Positions 21,786-29,145 of a DNA stretch of 35,780 nucleotides are shown in pieces. A model generated the notes under the pieces. It made no database searches and had not been told where the DNA came from. It saw only the letters and a program-made list of their open reading frames with translations. Both the position numbers and the translations under genes were made by a program. The first letter of the stretch is position 1, and each line of letters starts with the position of its first letter. The DNA comes from an uncultured Collinsella sp. (lineage in GTDB: Bacteria; Actinomycetota; Coriobacteriia; Coriobacteriales; Coriobacteriaceae), in assembly GCA_902494195.1 (NCBI GenBank), contig CABUSH010000022.1, positions 1 through 35,780 on the forward strand, in the 5' to 3' direction.

Positions 21786-22571
21786 TTATGCGGCGGAGGA
21801 GGCGTCGTCCTCGTCCAGGGCGGCGAAGAGCTTCTTGCCGTCGAGCAGGCGCGTGCTGACGTTTCTCATACGGGCGATCTCGACGGTGCGCAGCGTATCG
21901 TCGGCGCCTCGGGCGTCGTAGACCGTTCCCAGCAGATACGAGATGCCATCGCGCTGCCTGATGGCAAAGGGACGGAGTGTCATCCGTGCTGCTTCGGTTT
22001 CGCCACGTGTCGTGACGCTCGAAATATCAAAACTCACCGTGGTTCCGTGGTCGATGGCCTGCTCGACGAGCTCGCACGTGTCGATGCGCTTGATGGGCGT
22101 GCGTGTTGCCTTGGTGGCCTTGCTGCCTGCGCTTGGAACGGGTTCGGGTGTATCGAGGTAGCCGCGAACGTCGGCGCTCGCCATGGCAACTAAGTGCTGC
22201 GCCATGCTCTTGCGGATAGCGATAGGCGTGGAGCGGTTGCGCATGACCATACCGTGGAGCCGGATGATCTCTTCATCGGTGAGCGGGCGGGTAAGAAGTT
22301 TGTAGCCCACGCCGCGTTTGTACTCAATTTCGTATCCGGCATGGCGAAGCGCGGAGATGGCGGTGTAGATGCTGCGCCGCGCCGCCGAAATGGGCATGCG
22401 GGCGGGGTCGTCGGGATGGGCGAGGCGCCGGATCAACTCATCGGAAAGCATGGCCTTGTCCTCGCCGGTGTTTTCGCTTAATAGTTGCAGGATGCGAACG
22501 GCGCGATAGGCTGCCATCGAGGCGGCGCCTCTAGTCGTGGTGTCGTAGGTTTCAACAGCGGCTTCGGTCAT
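21786..22571 (-). CDS. WYL-domain transcriptional regulator
   Basis: A 261-residue protein. Residues about 10-95 form a winged-helix region (AYRAVRILQLLSEN ... RRSIYTAISALRHAGYEIEYKRGVGYKL). The C-terminal region carries a WYL-like ligand-sensing sequence (MTLRPFAIRQRDGISYLLG, then RTVEIARMRNV). WYL regulators respond to nucleic acid or nucleotide ligands in several systems. Start: ATG at 22571 has AAAGGA about 10 bases upstream; a GTG three codons earlier has it only one base away, so ATG is favoured. It lies upstream of the ABC transporter genes on the same strand, separated by 160 bases without a clear terminator. Its target is unknown; a palindrome upstream is a candidate operator. Confidence 0.75.
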   Translation of the reverse strand: MTEAAVETYDTTTRGAASMAAYRAVRILQLLSENTGEDKAMLSDELIRRLAHPDDPARMPISAARRSIYTAISALRHAGYEIEYKRGVGYKLLTRPLTDEEIIRLHGMVMRNRSTPIAIRKSMAQHLVAMASADVRGYLDTPEPVPSAGSKATKATRTPIKRIDTCELVEQAIDHGTTVSFDISSVTTRGETEAARMTLRPFAIRQRDGISYLLGTVYDARGADDTLRTVEIARMRNVSTRLLDGKKLFAALDEDDASSAA

Positions 22572-22688
22572 GGTGTCCACGTCCTTTCCGTTTTGGGTGG
22601 CGACGGTATGGAGCCTAGAACGTGGGGCTTTCCCAGGGGCGCAGGGCGCTCTGGGCGGTCGGTAGTCGTCGGCAAACGGCGGGTCGAG

Positions 22689-22751
22689 TTTTCAACAGCC
22701 CTGCTCAACTGACCAAAAACTTGCCAGAAGCTTGACGGATGCTGTTGAAAA
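22689..22751. promoter_or_regulatory. Perfect inverted repeat upstream of the WYL regulator, possible operator
   Basis: TTTTCAACAGC (22689-22699) and GCTGTTGAAAA (22741-22751) are exact reverse complements 41 bases apart. The right half overlaps the T-run of the asnS terminator. Confidence 0.4.
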
Positions 22752-22783
22752 AAGCGTCTCTCGATCGATGTCGAGAGACGCTT
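22746..22783 (-). terminator. Terminator of asnS
   Basis: AAGCGTCTCTCGA (22752-22764) and TCGAGAGACGCTT (22771-22783) pair perfectly; on the minus strand TTTTTTC follows. Confidence 0.9.
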
Positions 22784-22829
22784 ATGCGATGGGCGTTGGC
22801 GTGTGGCGACGCGAACTAGCGTCCGACGA

Positions 22830-24233
22830 TTAGAAGTCGGCGTTGCCCACGGTGCGCGGGTGCGGCAGGACGTCGCGGATGTTGCCCACGCCGGTCAGAT
22901 ACATGACCAAGCGCTCGAAGCCCAGACCGTAGCCGGCGTGCTTGCAGGAACCGTAGCGGCGCAGGTCAAGGTAGTACTTGTACTGCTCGGGATTCATGCC
23001 CAGGTCCTTGATGCGGGCCTCGAGCAGATCCAGGCGCTCCTCGCGCTGGGAGCCACCGATGATCTCGCCGATGCCCGGCACCAGGCAGTCGGCGGCGGCG
23101 ACGGTCTTGCCGTCCTCGTTCATGCGCATGTAGAAGGCCTTGATCTCGGCCGGGTAGTCGGTTACGAAGGTCGGGCGCTTAAAGTGCTCCTCGGTCAGGA
23201 AGCGCTCGTGCTCGGTCTGCAGGTCGATGCCCCAGCTCACGGGGTAGTCAAACTTGTGGCCAGCAGCGACTGCCTGCTCCAGGATCTCGACAGCCTCGGT
23301 GTAGGTAACGCGGGCAAAGTCGGAGTTGGCGACATGGTCCAGGCGCTCGAGCAGGCCCTTGTCCACAAACTTGTTGAGCATATTGAGCTCGTCGGGGCAG
23401 GTTGCCATGACGTCCTTGAGGACATACTTGAGCATGGCCTCGGCGTTATCCATGTAGTCGTTAAGGTCGGCAAAGGCCATCTCGGGTTCGATCATCCAAA
23501 ACTCGGCGGCGTGGCGCGTGGTGTTGGAGTTCTCGGCACGGAAGGTGGGGCCAAAGGTGTACACGTCGCCAAAGGCCATGGCAAAGTTCTCGGCATTGAG
23601 CTGGCCGGACACGGTGAGGCTCGCATGCTTGCCAAAGAAGTCCTGGCTCCAGTCGACCTCGCCGGACTCGGTGAGGGGCGGATTTTTGGGGTCGAGCGTG
23701 GTCACGCGGAACATCTCGCCGGCGCCCTCGCAGTCACTTGTGGTGATGATGGGGGTGTTGACGTAGACAAAGCCCTGCTCCTGGAAGAAGCGGTGGATGG
23801 CGGCAGCCGCGACAGAGCGGATGCGGAACACGGCGCGGAACAGGTTGGTGCGCGGGCGCAGGTGCTGCTGGGTGCGCAGGAACTCGACGGTTGCGCGCTT
23901 CTTCTGCAGCGGGTAATCCGGGGCGCTCGTGCCCTCGACCTCGATGGAGGTGGCAGAAAGCTCGAAAGGCTGGGGCGCATCGGGGGTCAGCTTGACGGTG
24001 CCGGTGCAAATGAGTGCGGCCGAGACGTTTTGATGGGCGATCTCGTCGTAGTTGTCGAGTGCCTCGCGGTTCATGACGACCTGCAGGTCGCGGAAGCAGC
24101 TGCCGTCGTTGAGCGTAACAAAGCCAAAGTTCTTCATGTCGCGGACGGACTTAACCCAGCCGGCGACGGTGACAGTCTGGCCGCCGAGCGACTCGGCATC
24201 GGCATAGAGCTGCGCGATTTTGGTGCGGTTCAC
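22830..24233 (-). CDS. asnS: Asparaginyl-tRNA synthetase
   Basis: A 467-residue class IIb aminoacyl-tRNA synthetase. The N-terminal OB-fold anticodon-binding domain (about 1-110) includes VTVAGWVKSVRDMKNFGFV. The catalytic core shows motif 2 FGPTFRAENSNTTRHAAEFWMIEPE and motif 3 GYGLGFERLVMYLTG. The GTG at 24233 is preferred as start: GGAGG lies 4 bases upstream and it gives the usual length. Longer in-frame ATGs (24299 and later) run through the leader. TTRHAAEFWM and the motif-2 region favour AsnRS over the related AspRS. It is a single-gene unit with a strong terminator. Presence of AsnRS means direct charging of tRNA-Asn. Confidence 0.95.
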   Translation of the reverse strand: MNRTKIAQLYADAESLGGQTVTVAGWVKSVRDMKNFGFVTLNDGSCFRDLQVVMNREALDNYDEIAHQNVSAALICTGTVKLTPDAPQPFELSATSIEVEGTSAPDYPLQKKRATVEFLRTQQHLRPRTNLFRAVFRIRSVAAAAIHRFFQEQGFVYVNTPIITTSDCEGAGEMFRVTTLDPKNPPLTESGEVDWSQDFFGKHASLTVSGQLNAENFAMAFGDVYTFGPTFRAENSNTTRHAAEFWMIEPEMAFADLNDYMDNAEAMLKYVLKDVMATCPDELNMLNKFVDKGLLERLDHVANSDFARVTYTEAVEILEQAVAAGHKFDYPVSWGIDLQTEHERFLTEEHFKRPTFVTDYPAEIKAFYMRMNEDGKTVAAADCLVPGIGEIIGGSQREERLDLLEARIKDLGMNPEQYKYYLDLRRYGSCKHAGYGLGFERLVMYLTGVGNIRDVLPHPRTVGNADF

Positions 24234-24339
24234 GTATCCTCCCATAACGGTTGAATGATAGTTATCCATACAGTTCGATATTCTAGCAGCTCGGCTCATT
24301 TGGGCTATACAGATAAGGCATTGGCGAGATGGTTTTTCA

Positions 24340-24376
24340 AACGAAAAGCGCCTGCGGCCAAATGGTCGCGGGCGCT
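24340..24376 (-). terminator. Terminator of the EIIA-Glc gene
   Basis: AGCGCCTGCGGCC (24347-24359) pairs with GGTCGCGGGCGCT (24364-24376); on the minus strand TTTTCGTTTG follows. Confidence 0.75.
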
Positions 24377-24414
24377 CGACGAGGTGCCTTTTGGCTGTGT
24401 GGCGCGGGGCCTGG

Positions 24415-24978
24415 CTACTTGGTCTTGGCTACCAGCAGCGGGTCGCCAAGCTTGACGAGCGGGTTGCCGCCGATAAGCGTTCCAGACTCGCCGACATGGT
24501 CGATGCTCTTAAGACGATCGAGCTCGGAGACGATGACGGTCACGATGTCCTCGTGACCAGCGGCCTTAATGGCCTCGCGGTCGAAGCTGATGAGCGGCTG
24601 GCCTGCCTTGACCACATCGCCCATCTCGACAAAGCGGGCAAAACCCTTGCCGTTCATTTCCACGGTGCCCAGGCCAACATGGATGAACACGCGAAGACCG
24701 TCCTCGGTGATCATGCCAATGGAGTGGTTGGTGACAGTGGTGGCGCCGATGCGGCCGTTGGCGGGCGCATAGATGGTGCCGGTAATGGGCTCGATGCCAT
24801 AGCCCTGGCCAAGCATGCCCGAGGCGATCGTCTCGTCGGGAACCTCGTTTAGGTTGACGAGCACGCCGTTGACGGGGGCATAGATGACGCCTTCGCGGGT
24901 GGCGAAGCTTGCTGCGGGCGGAACGGACGCCTCGCCGGTCGAGGTGAAGGTGGACTTAAGCGAATCGAGCAGACCCAT
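24415..24978 (-). CDS. crr: PTS glucose-type EIIA component (EIIA-Glc)
   Basis: A 187-residue stand-alone EIIA protein. GVIYAPVNG at the start of the beta-sandwich, NHSIGMIT (His85) and FIHVGLGTVEMNGKGF (His100, the phospho-acceptor) match the EIIA-Glc family. It accepts phosphate from HPr and passes it to an EIICB sugar permease; no such permease is adjacent. The ATG at 24978 with TTGGAGG 5 bases upstream gives MGLLDSLKS; a longer frame up to 25038 lacks a site. A LacI-type palindrome lies 48 bases upstream. Whether it also controls other proteins, as in enterobacteria, is unknown. Confidence 0.9.
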   Translation of the reverse strand: MGLLDSLKSTFTSTGEASVPPAASFATREGVIYAPVNGVLVNLNEVPDETIASGMLGQGYGIEPITGTIYAPANGRIGATTVTNHSIGMITEDGLRVFIHVGLGTVEMNGKGFARFVEMGDVVKAGQPLISFDREAIKAAGHEDIVTVIVSELDRLKSIDHVGESGTLIGGNPLVKLGDPLLVAKTK

Positions 24979-25026
24979 AGTTGCCTCCAACTTAAAATAG
25001 GCGCATATCGCGCGTTTGGTTTGCCG

Positions 25027-25036
25027 GAAACGTTTC
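25027..25036. promoter_or_regulatory. LacI/CcpA-type operator palindrome upstream of crr
   Basis: GAAACGTTTC is a perfect 10-bp palindrome with the central CG typical of LacI-family and cre sites. It lies between crr and the divergent hydrolase gene, just downstream of a TTGACC hexamer on the minus strand. Confidence 0.45.
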
Positions 25037-25224
25037 ATATGTGTTTCGCGGCTTGGTCAACGCCCCCTATTCTACGCTGCTCAGCGATACCTCTGAGCTG
25101 GGATTATGTGATATATCAGTTGGAGGGAAACTTATTGCCGGAGAGTTTCTACGTCCTGCACCCAACTGGGGTACGCTTAGATGCGAAAAAAAGAGTGCGC
25201 ATAATTTGCGCGAAGGGAGCACAT

Positions 25225-26124
25225 ATGATTGTCGAGAACCATGCGCTGTGGGGCGAGGAGCCGACCGAGGATTATCCGGCGACCTTTACGTATCTGGGTG
25301 CCGAGCCGCTGCCCGATAAACCAAATGGCCGCCGCCCCGCGGTGATCATCTGCGGCGGAGGCGGGTTTACGCATATCGCTCCGCACGAGCAGGACCCGGT
25401 GGCGTTTGCGTTTTTGGACCGCGGCTACCAGGCCTTTGTGCTCAACTATGTGACGAGTTCTACGGGTGACGTGAGCTTTCCGCACCCCCAGGCAGATCTT
25501 GCCAAGATGGTCGCCACGGTGCGCGCCAACGCCGACGAGTGGCATGTCGATCCTAAGCGCGTGTGCATCGTGGGATTCTCGGCGGGCGGCATGATCTGCG
25601 CTTCGTTGGCAACGCAATGGAAGACTGGTCCCTTCGCGGGCCTGGCAGGGGCGCGCGCGGACGACATTCGTCCCGATGCCGTGGTGCTGGGCTATCCATT
25701 GCTCGACTTTGTCTATGTGCGCGACATGCAGACGCGCGATCCGCGCATTGACTTGCGCGTGCCCAAGACGGGCGGCAAGACGGGGCGCGATTTGCTCAAC
25801 GACTACCTGTCGATGGTGACGGGCGGCGAGGCAACTGACGAGCATCTGGCCGACATCTGCCCCACCACGCATGTTTCGCGTCAGATGCCACCGACTTTTG
25901 TGTGGGGCGTGTCCGACGACAAGACGGCGCCGATCGCGCAGGTCTACCCGTTTGCACAGCGCATGGCCGAGGAGGGTGTCGCTTGCGAGATGCACGTCTT
26001 CGACCAGGGTGGTCACGGCCTTTCGCTCGGCAACGCCAACACCGCGGTCGACAACGAGGACAAGCAGGCGGCAGTCCGTCCCTGGATCCGCCTAGCCTTC
26101 CGCTTCCTGGAGCGCCATCTGTAA
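25225..26124 (+). CDS. Alpha/beta hydrolase (acetyl-xylan esterase/BD-FAE-like)
   Basis: A 299-residue cytoplasmic serine hydrolase. The oxyanion region is VIICGGGGFTHIAPHEQ, the nucleophile elbow is GFSAGG, an acidic residue follows in WGVSDDKTAP, and the catalytic histidine is in QGGHGLSL, a complete Ser-Asp-His triad pattern. Closest to the COG0657 esterase/lipase group often involved in deacetylating plant polysaccharide fragments; the substrate is not certain. AAGGGAG lies 5 bases before the ATG at 25225; the longer open frame from 25021 runs through the crr leader and is not used. It stands alone, followed by a palindromic terminator-like element. Confidence 0.82.
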   Translation: MIVENHALWGEEPTEDYPATFTYLGAEPLPDKPNGRRPAVIICGGGGFTHIAPHEQDPVAFAFLDRGYQAFVLNYVTSSTGDVSFPHPQADLAKMVATVRANADEWHVDPKRVCIVGFSAGGMICASLATQWKTGPFAGLAGARADDIRPDAVVLGYPLLDFVYVRDMQTRDPRIDLRVPKTGGKTGRDLLNDYLSMVTGGEATDEHLADICPTTHVSRQMPPTFVWGVSDDKTAPIAQVYPFAQRMAEEGVACEMHVFDQGGHGLSLGNANTAVDNEDKQAAVRPWIRLAFRFLERHL

Positions 26125-26160
26125 GAGTAAGAGGGCCAGCCCCATCCCGTCCCTCATAAC

Positions 26161-26230
26161 TTGCGGTGAAATAGTTCCAATTAAAGTCACGGGGCTTTAA
26201 ACAGGAACTATTCCACCGCAACTTCGTTTT
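26161..26230. repeat. Palindromic intergenic element, copy 1 (TTGCGGTGGAATAGTTCC arms)
   Basis: Arms 26161-26178 and 26204-26221 are complementary at 17 of 18 positions, followed by CTTCGTTTT, so it may terminate the hydrolase transcript. It is preceded by GTCCCTCAT, which also precedes copy 2 at 30358. Confidence 0.75.
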
Positions 26231-26297
26231 GATCTGTTGGAGACGGAGGAAAATGGATCATTTTGTCGAGGGAGCGGGCGGCTGTTTCTGCTCCCGC

Positions 26298-26526
26298 GGG
26301 AAACCACGTCCCGTTTGGGAAATCGTGACCCGTTTTGGGCGCAGATTCCGGGTCGCAGTTTCCCCGAGGGGCTCGATCGGGAAATCGCATCCCAGTCTGA
26401 GCGCCGATTCCGGGCTGCAGTTTCCGCTAGATGCCTCAACCGGAAAGCCCGTCCCGTTTAGGTGTTCCGGAGTGGGATTCGGTTTCCGCAACAGGCCCGT
26501 CTGGGAAGCAATGGCCCAGAATTCCC
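26298..26526. repeat. 62-bp tandem repeat, about three and a half degenerate copies
   Basis: Units beginning GGGAAATCG or similar start at 26317, 26379, 26441 and 26503, exactly 62 bases apart; a half unit precedes at 26298. Each full unit has a GGGAAA-type start and a TTTCC block about 45 bases later that can pair with it. The period is not a multiple of three and no gene is seen across it. Confidence 0.7.
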
Positions 26527-26544
26527 CTTGCACCGATCTGTCGA

Positions 26545-26574
26545 TTGAACGTCGTTGTGTGTTCACGCTATCAT
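26545..26574 (+). promoter_or_regulatory. Promoter of feoAB
   Basis: -35 TTGAAC (26545-26550), 18-bp spacer, -10 TATCAT (26569-26574), about 90 bases before the feoAB start. Confidence 0.65.
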
Positions 26575-26588
26575 GTAAGCTTAAAATT

Positions 26589-26622
26589 GGTTAGCCATGG
26601 CAAACGGTTAGCCATGGTGAAC
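26589..26622 (+). promoter_or_regulatory. Tandem 17-bp direct repeats, likely metalloregulator operator of feoAB
   Basis: GGTTAGCCATGG occurs at 26589-26600 and 26606-26617, with the following bases CAAAC/TGAAC also similar. It lies immediately after the -10 element. GGTTAGCC resembles a DtxR/IdeR half-site, so iron-dependent repression is plausible. Confidence 0.55.
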
Positions 26623-26664
26623 ATAAATACAACGCCCTGCGGGCGCCGGGGGAGGAGCACGGAC

Positions 26665-29025
26665 GTGAAGCTCGATACACTCGAGATTGGAAAGGACGCC
26701 GTTGTCGCATCGGTGGCATCGGACGATCAGGCACTCCGACAGCATATTTTGGACATGGGTCTAACGCCGGGCACCGAAGTCACCATGATGAAGTACGCCC
26801 CCATGGGTGACCCGCTCGAGATCCGCCTACGTGGCTACGAGTTGACGCTGCGCAAGGACGATGCCGCTCGCATCGAGCTCGTGGGTATTCACGACACCGA
26901 TACGGGTCCGCGCGCTAACGCCGCAATCGGCACGACGGAGCATCCGGCCCTGGGCGAGGGGACGTATTCGCCCCGTGCGGCAAAGACGGCCGTGCCCGAG
27001 GGCGCGCCGCTGCACTTTGCCCTCGCCGGCAACCAAAACTGCGGCAAGACCACGTTATTCAACCAGCTGACGGGCTCCAACCAGCACGTCGGTAACTTTC
27101 CCGGCGTGACGGTCGACCGCAAAGATGGCACCATCCGTAACCATCCCGAGGCGAGCGTTACCGACCTGCCCGGCATTTACTCCCTGTCGCCGTACACAGG
27201 CGAAGAGGTCGTGAGCCGTCAGTTCATCCTTGACGAGCGCCCGGACGCCATCATCGACATCATTGACGCCACCAACATCGAGCGTAACCTGTACCTGACA
27301 CTGCAGCTCATGGAGCTTGACCGTCCTATGGTCATCGCGCTCAACATGATGGACGAGGTGACCGCCAACGGCGGCGCCGTGGACGTCAACCTGCTCGAGA
27401 GCCTGTTGGGCGTGCCCGTTGTCCCCATTAGCGCTGCCCGCAACGAGGGCATCGGCGAGTTGGTGGACCACGCCCTGCACGTGGCACGGTTCCGCGAGCG
27501 CCCTGGTCGCCTGGACTTTTGTGCGCCCGACGGCCCGGACGGCGGTGCGCTGCATCGCTGCATCCACGGTATTGCTAACCTGATCGAGGACCATGCCGTG
27601 ACGGCGCACATTCCGGTGCGCTTTGCGGCGACCAAGCTGGTCGAGGGCGATGAGCTGGTAACCGAGGCGCTTCACCTGGATCGCAACGAGCTCGACGCTA
27701 TCGAGCACATCATTACCCAGATGGAGGGCGAGGCCGGCACCGACCGCCTATCTGCGCTGGCCGATATGCGTTTTAGCTTTATCGGCGACGTGTGCGGGCG
27801 TTGCGTCGTCAAGCCGCACGAGAGCCGCGAGCACGTGCGCTCCGTCAAGATTGACCGCATCCTGACAGGTCGTTACACAGCCATTCCGGCGTTTCTGGTG
27901 ATCATGGGCCTCGTCTTTTGGCTGACGTTTGGCGTGATTGGCGCGGCGTTGCAGGGACTCATGGAGGACGGTATCGCTGCCATCATCGCCTCGGCCGATG
28001 CGGGCCTCAAGGCATTCGGAACCAACGACGTGGTGCGCTCACTGGCTGTCGACGGCGTACTTACGGGTGTGGGCAGCGTGCTGACCTTCCTACCGATTAT
28101 CGTCGTGCTCTTCTTGTTCCTCTCCATTCTGGAAGACTCCGGCTACATGGCACGCGTAGCCTTTGTCATGGATAAGGTGCTGCGTCGCTTTGGCCTGTCG
28201 GGCCGCAGCTTCGTGCCCATGCTCGTCGGTTTTGGCTGCACCGTGCCGGCTATCATGTCGACCCGTACGCTCCCATCCGAGCACGACCGCAAGATGACGG
28301 TCATGCTCACGCCGTTTATGAGCTGCTCAGCCAAGCTGCCGGTTTACGGCTTGCTGTGCGGGGCTTTTTTCCCGCAGGCGACGGTTCCCGCCATGGTCTC
28401 GCTCTATCTGATCGGTATCGTGGTCGGCTGCATCGCGGCTTTGGTGCTCAACCGCACGGCATTTAAGGGCGACCCGGTGCCGTTTATCATGGAGCTCCCC
28501 AATTACCGCCTGCCGAGCGTCAAGACGACGGTGATGCTGGCATGGGATAAGGCCAAGGACTTTATTACCAAGGCTTTTACCATTATCTTTGCCGCTACCG
28601 TGGTCATCTGGTTCCTTCAGACGTTCGACATTCGCTTTAATGTGGTCGCCGATCAGTCGCAGAGTCTACTTGCCGGTCTGGGTAGCATCATCGCGCCGGT
28701 GTTGGCCCCACTCGGCTTTGGCGACTGGCGCGCCTCGACGGCGCTCGTCACCGGACTTATCGCCAAGGAGAGTGTCATCTCGACACTCACGGTGCTTTTG
28801 GGTGCAACCTCGCCCGCGGCATTGTCAACCATGTTTTCGCCGTTTACCGCCTACGTGTTCTTGGTCTTTACGCTGCTGTACCCGCCTTGCGTGGCCGCTA
28901 TCGGCGCTGTCAAGAGCGAGTTGGGCGCGCGCTATGCCGTGGCCGTATTCGCGTTTCAGGTCGCCGTTGCCTGGATCGTGGCGTTTGTCGTGCATTCGGC
29001 GGGCATATTGCTGGGGTTGGCTTAG
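26665..29025 (+). CDS. feoB: Ferrous iron transporter, FeoA-FeoB fusion
   Basis: A 786-residue fusion. Residues 1-75 are a FeoA SH3-like domain (HILDMGLTPGTEVTMMKYAP, LEIRLRGYELTLRK). The FeoB G domain begins at about residue 115: G1 GNQNCGKTTLF (122-132), G2 VTVDRKDG, G3 DLPGIYSLSP, G4 NMMDE and G5 SAARNEG. A helical insertion domain follows, then about eight to ten membrane segments with the repeated FeoB gate regions (LVGFGCTVPAIMSTRT, then LTPFMSCSAKLPVY). It imports Fe2+ across the membrane under GTPase control. GTG at 26665 is chosen because GGGGAGGAG lies 7 bases upstream and the FeoA domain begins right there; the frame is open further 5' into the repeats. No separate FeoA or FeoC gene is present. 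Confidence 0.94.
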   Translation: MKLDTLEIGKDAVVASVASDDQALRQHILDMGLTPGTEVTMMKYAPMGDPLEIRLRGYELTLRKDDAARIELVGIHDTDTGPRANAAIGTTEHPALGEGTYSPRAAKTAVPEGAPLHFALAGNQNCGKTTLFNQLTGSNQHVGNFPGVTVDRKDGTIRNHPEASVTDLPGIYSLSPYTGEEVVSRQFILDERPDAIIDIIDATNIERNLYLTLQLMELDRPMVIALNMMDEVTANGGAVDVNLLESLLGVPVVPISAARNEGIGELVDHALHVARFRERPGRLDFCAPDGPDGGALHRCIHGIANLIEDHAVTAHIPVRFAATKLVEGDELVTEALHLDRNELDAIEHIITQMEGEAGTDRLSALADMRFSFIGDVCGRCVVKPHESREHVRSVKIDRILTGRYTAIPAFLVIMGLVFWLTFGVIGAALQGLMEDGIAAIIASADAGLKAFGTNDVVRSLAVDGVLTGVGSVLTFLPIIVVLFLFLSILEDSGYMARVAFVMDKVLRRFGLSGRSFVPMLVGFGCTVPAIMSTRTLPSEHDRKMTVMLTPFMSCSAKLPVYGLLCGAFFPQATVPAMVSLYLIGIVVGCIAALVLNRTAFKGDPVPFIMELPNYRLPSVKTTVMLAWDKAKDFITKAFTIIFAATVVIWFLQTFDIRFNVVADQSQSLLAGLGSIIAPVLAPLGFGDWRASTALVTGLIAKESVISTLTVLLGATSPAALSTMFSPFTAYVFLVFTLLYPPCVAAIGAVKSELGARYAVAVFAFQVAVAWIVAFVVHSAGILLGLA

Positions 29026-29066
29026 TTATGAATTGACGACGCAACCTCTGTGTATCGAATTGTTTT

Positions 29067-29100
29067 CGGCCCCGCTTCTGTACTGACGGATGCGGGGCCG
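29067..29100 (+). terminator. Terminator-like hairpin after feoAB
   Basis: CGGCCCCGC (29067-29075) pairs perfectly with GCGGGGCCG (29092-29100), followed by only TTGCTAT. The next promoter overlaps its right side. Confidence 0.6.
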
Positions 29101-29112
29101 TTGCTATATAAT
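29083..29112 (+). promoter_or_regulatory. Promoter of the SotB-like gene
   Basis: -10 TATAAT (29107-29112) is consensus; CTGACG (29083-29088) with an 18-bp spacer is a fair -35. Confidence 0.6.
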
Positions 29113-29145
29113 CGCCTCCGCTCAAAACGATTGGAGACGTTATAT

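Noticed and set aside
24234..24340. T-box leader upstream of asnS
   Set aside because: No T-box sequence (TGGNACCGCG-like) or specifier structure was found; likewise none upstream of the TrpX-like lipoprotein gene.
26229..26594. 121-codon open frame across the 62-bp repeats
   Set aside because: The repeat period is not a multiple of three, so the protein would not be repetitive; no start signal or homology is visible.
26431..26664. N-terminal extension of the FeoA-FeoB protein from the upstream open frame
   Set aside because: It would translate through the 62-bp repeats, the promoter and the operator; the GTG at 26665 has a strong ribosome binding site at the start of the FeoA domain.
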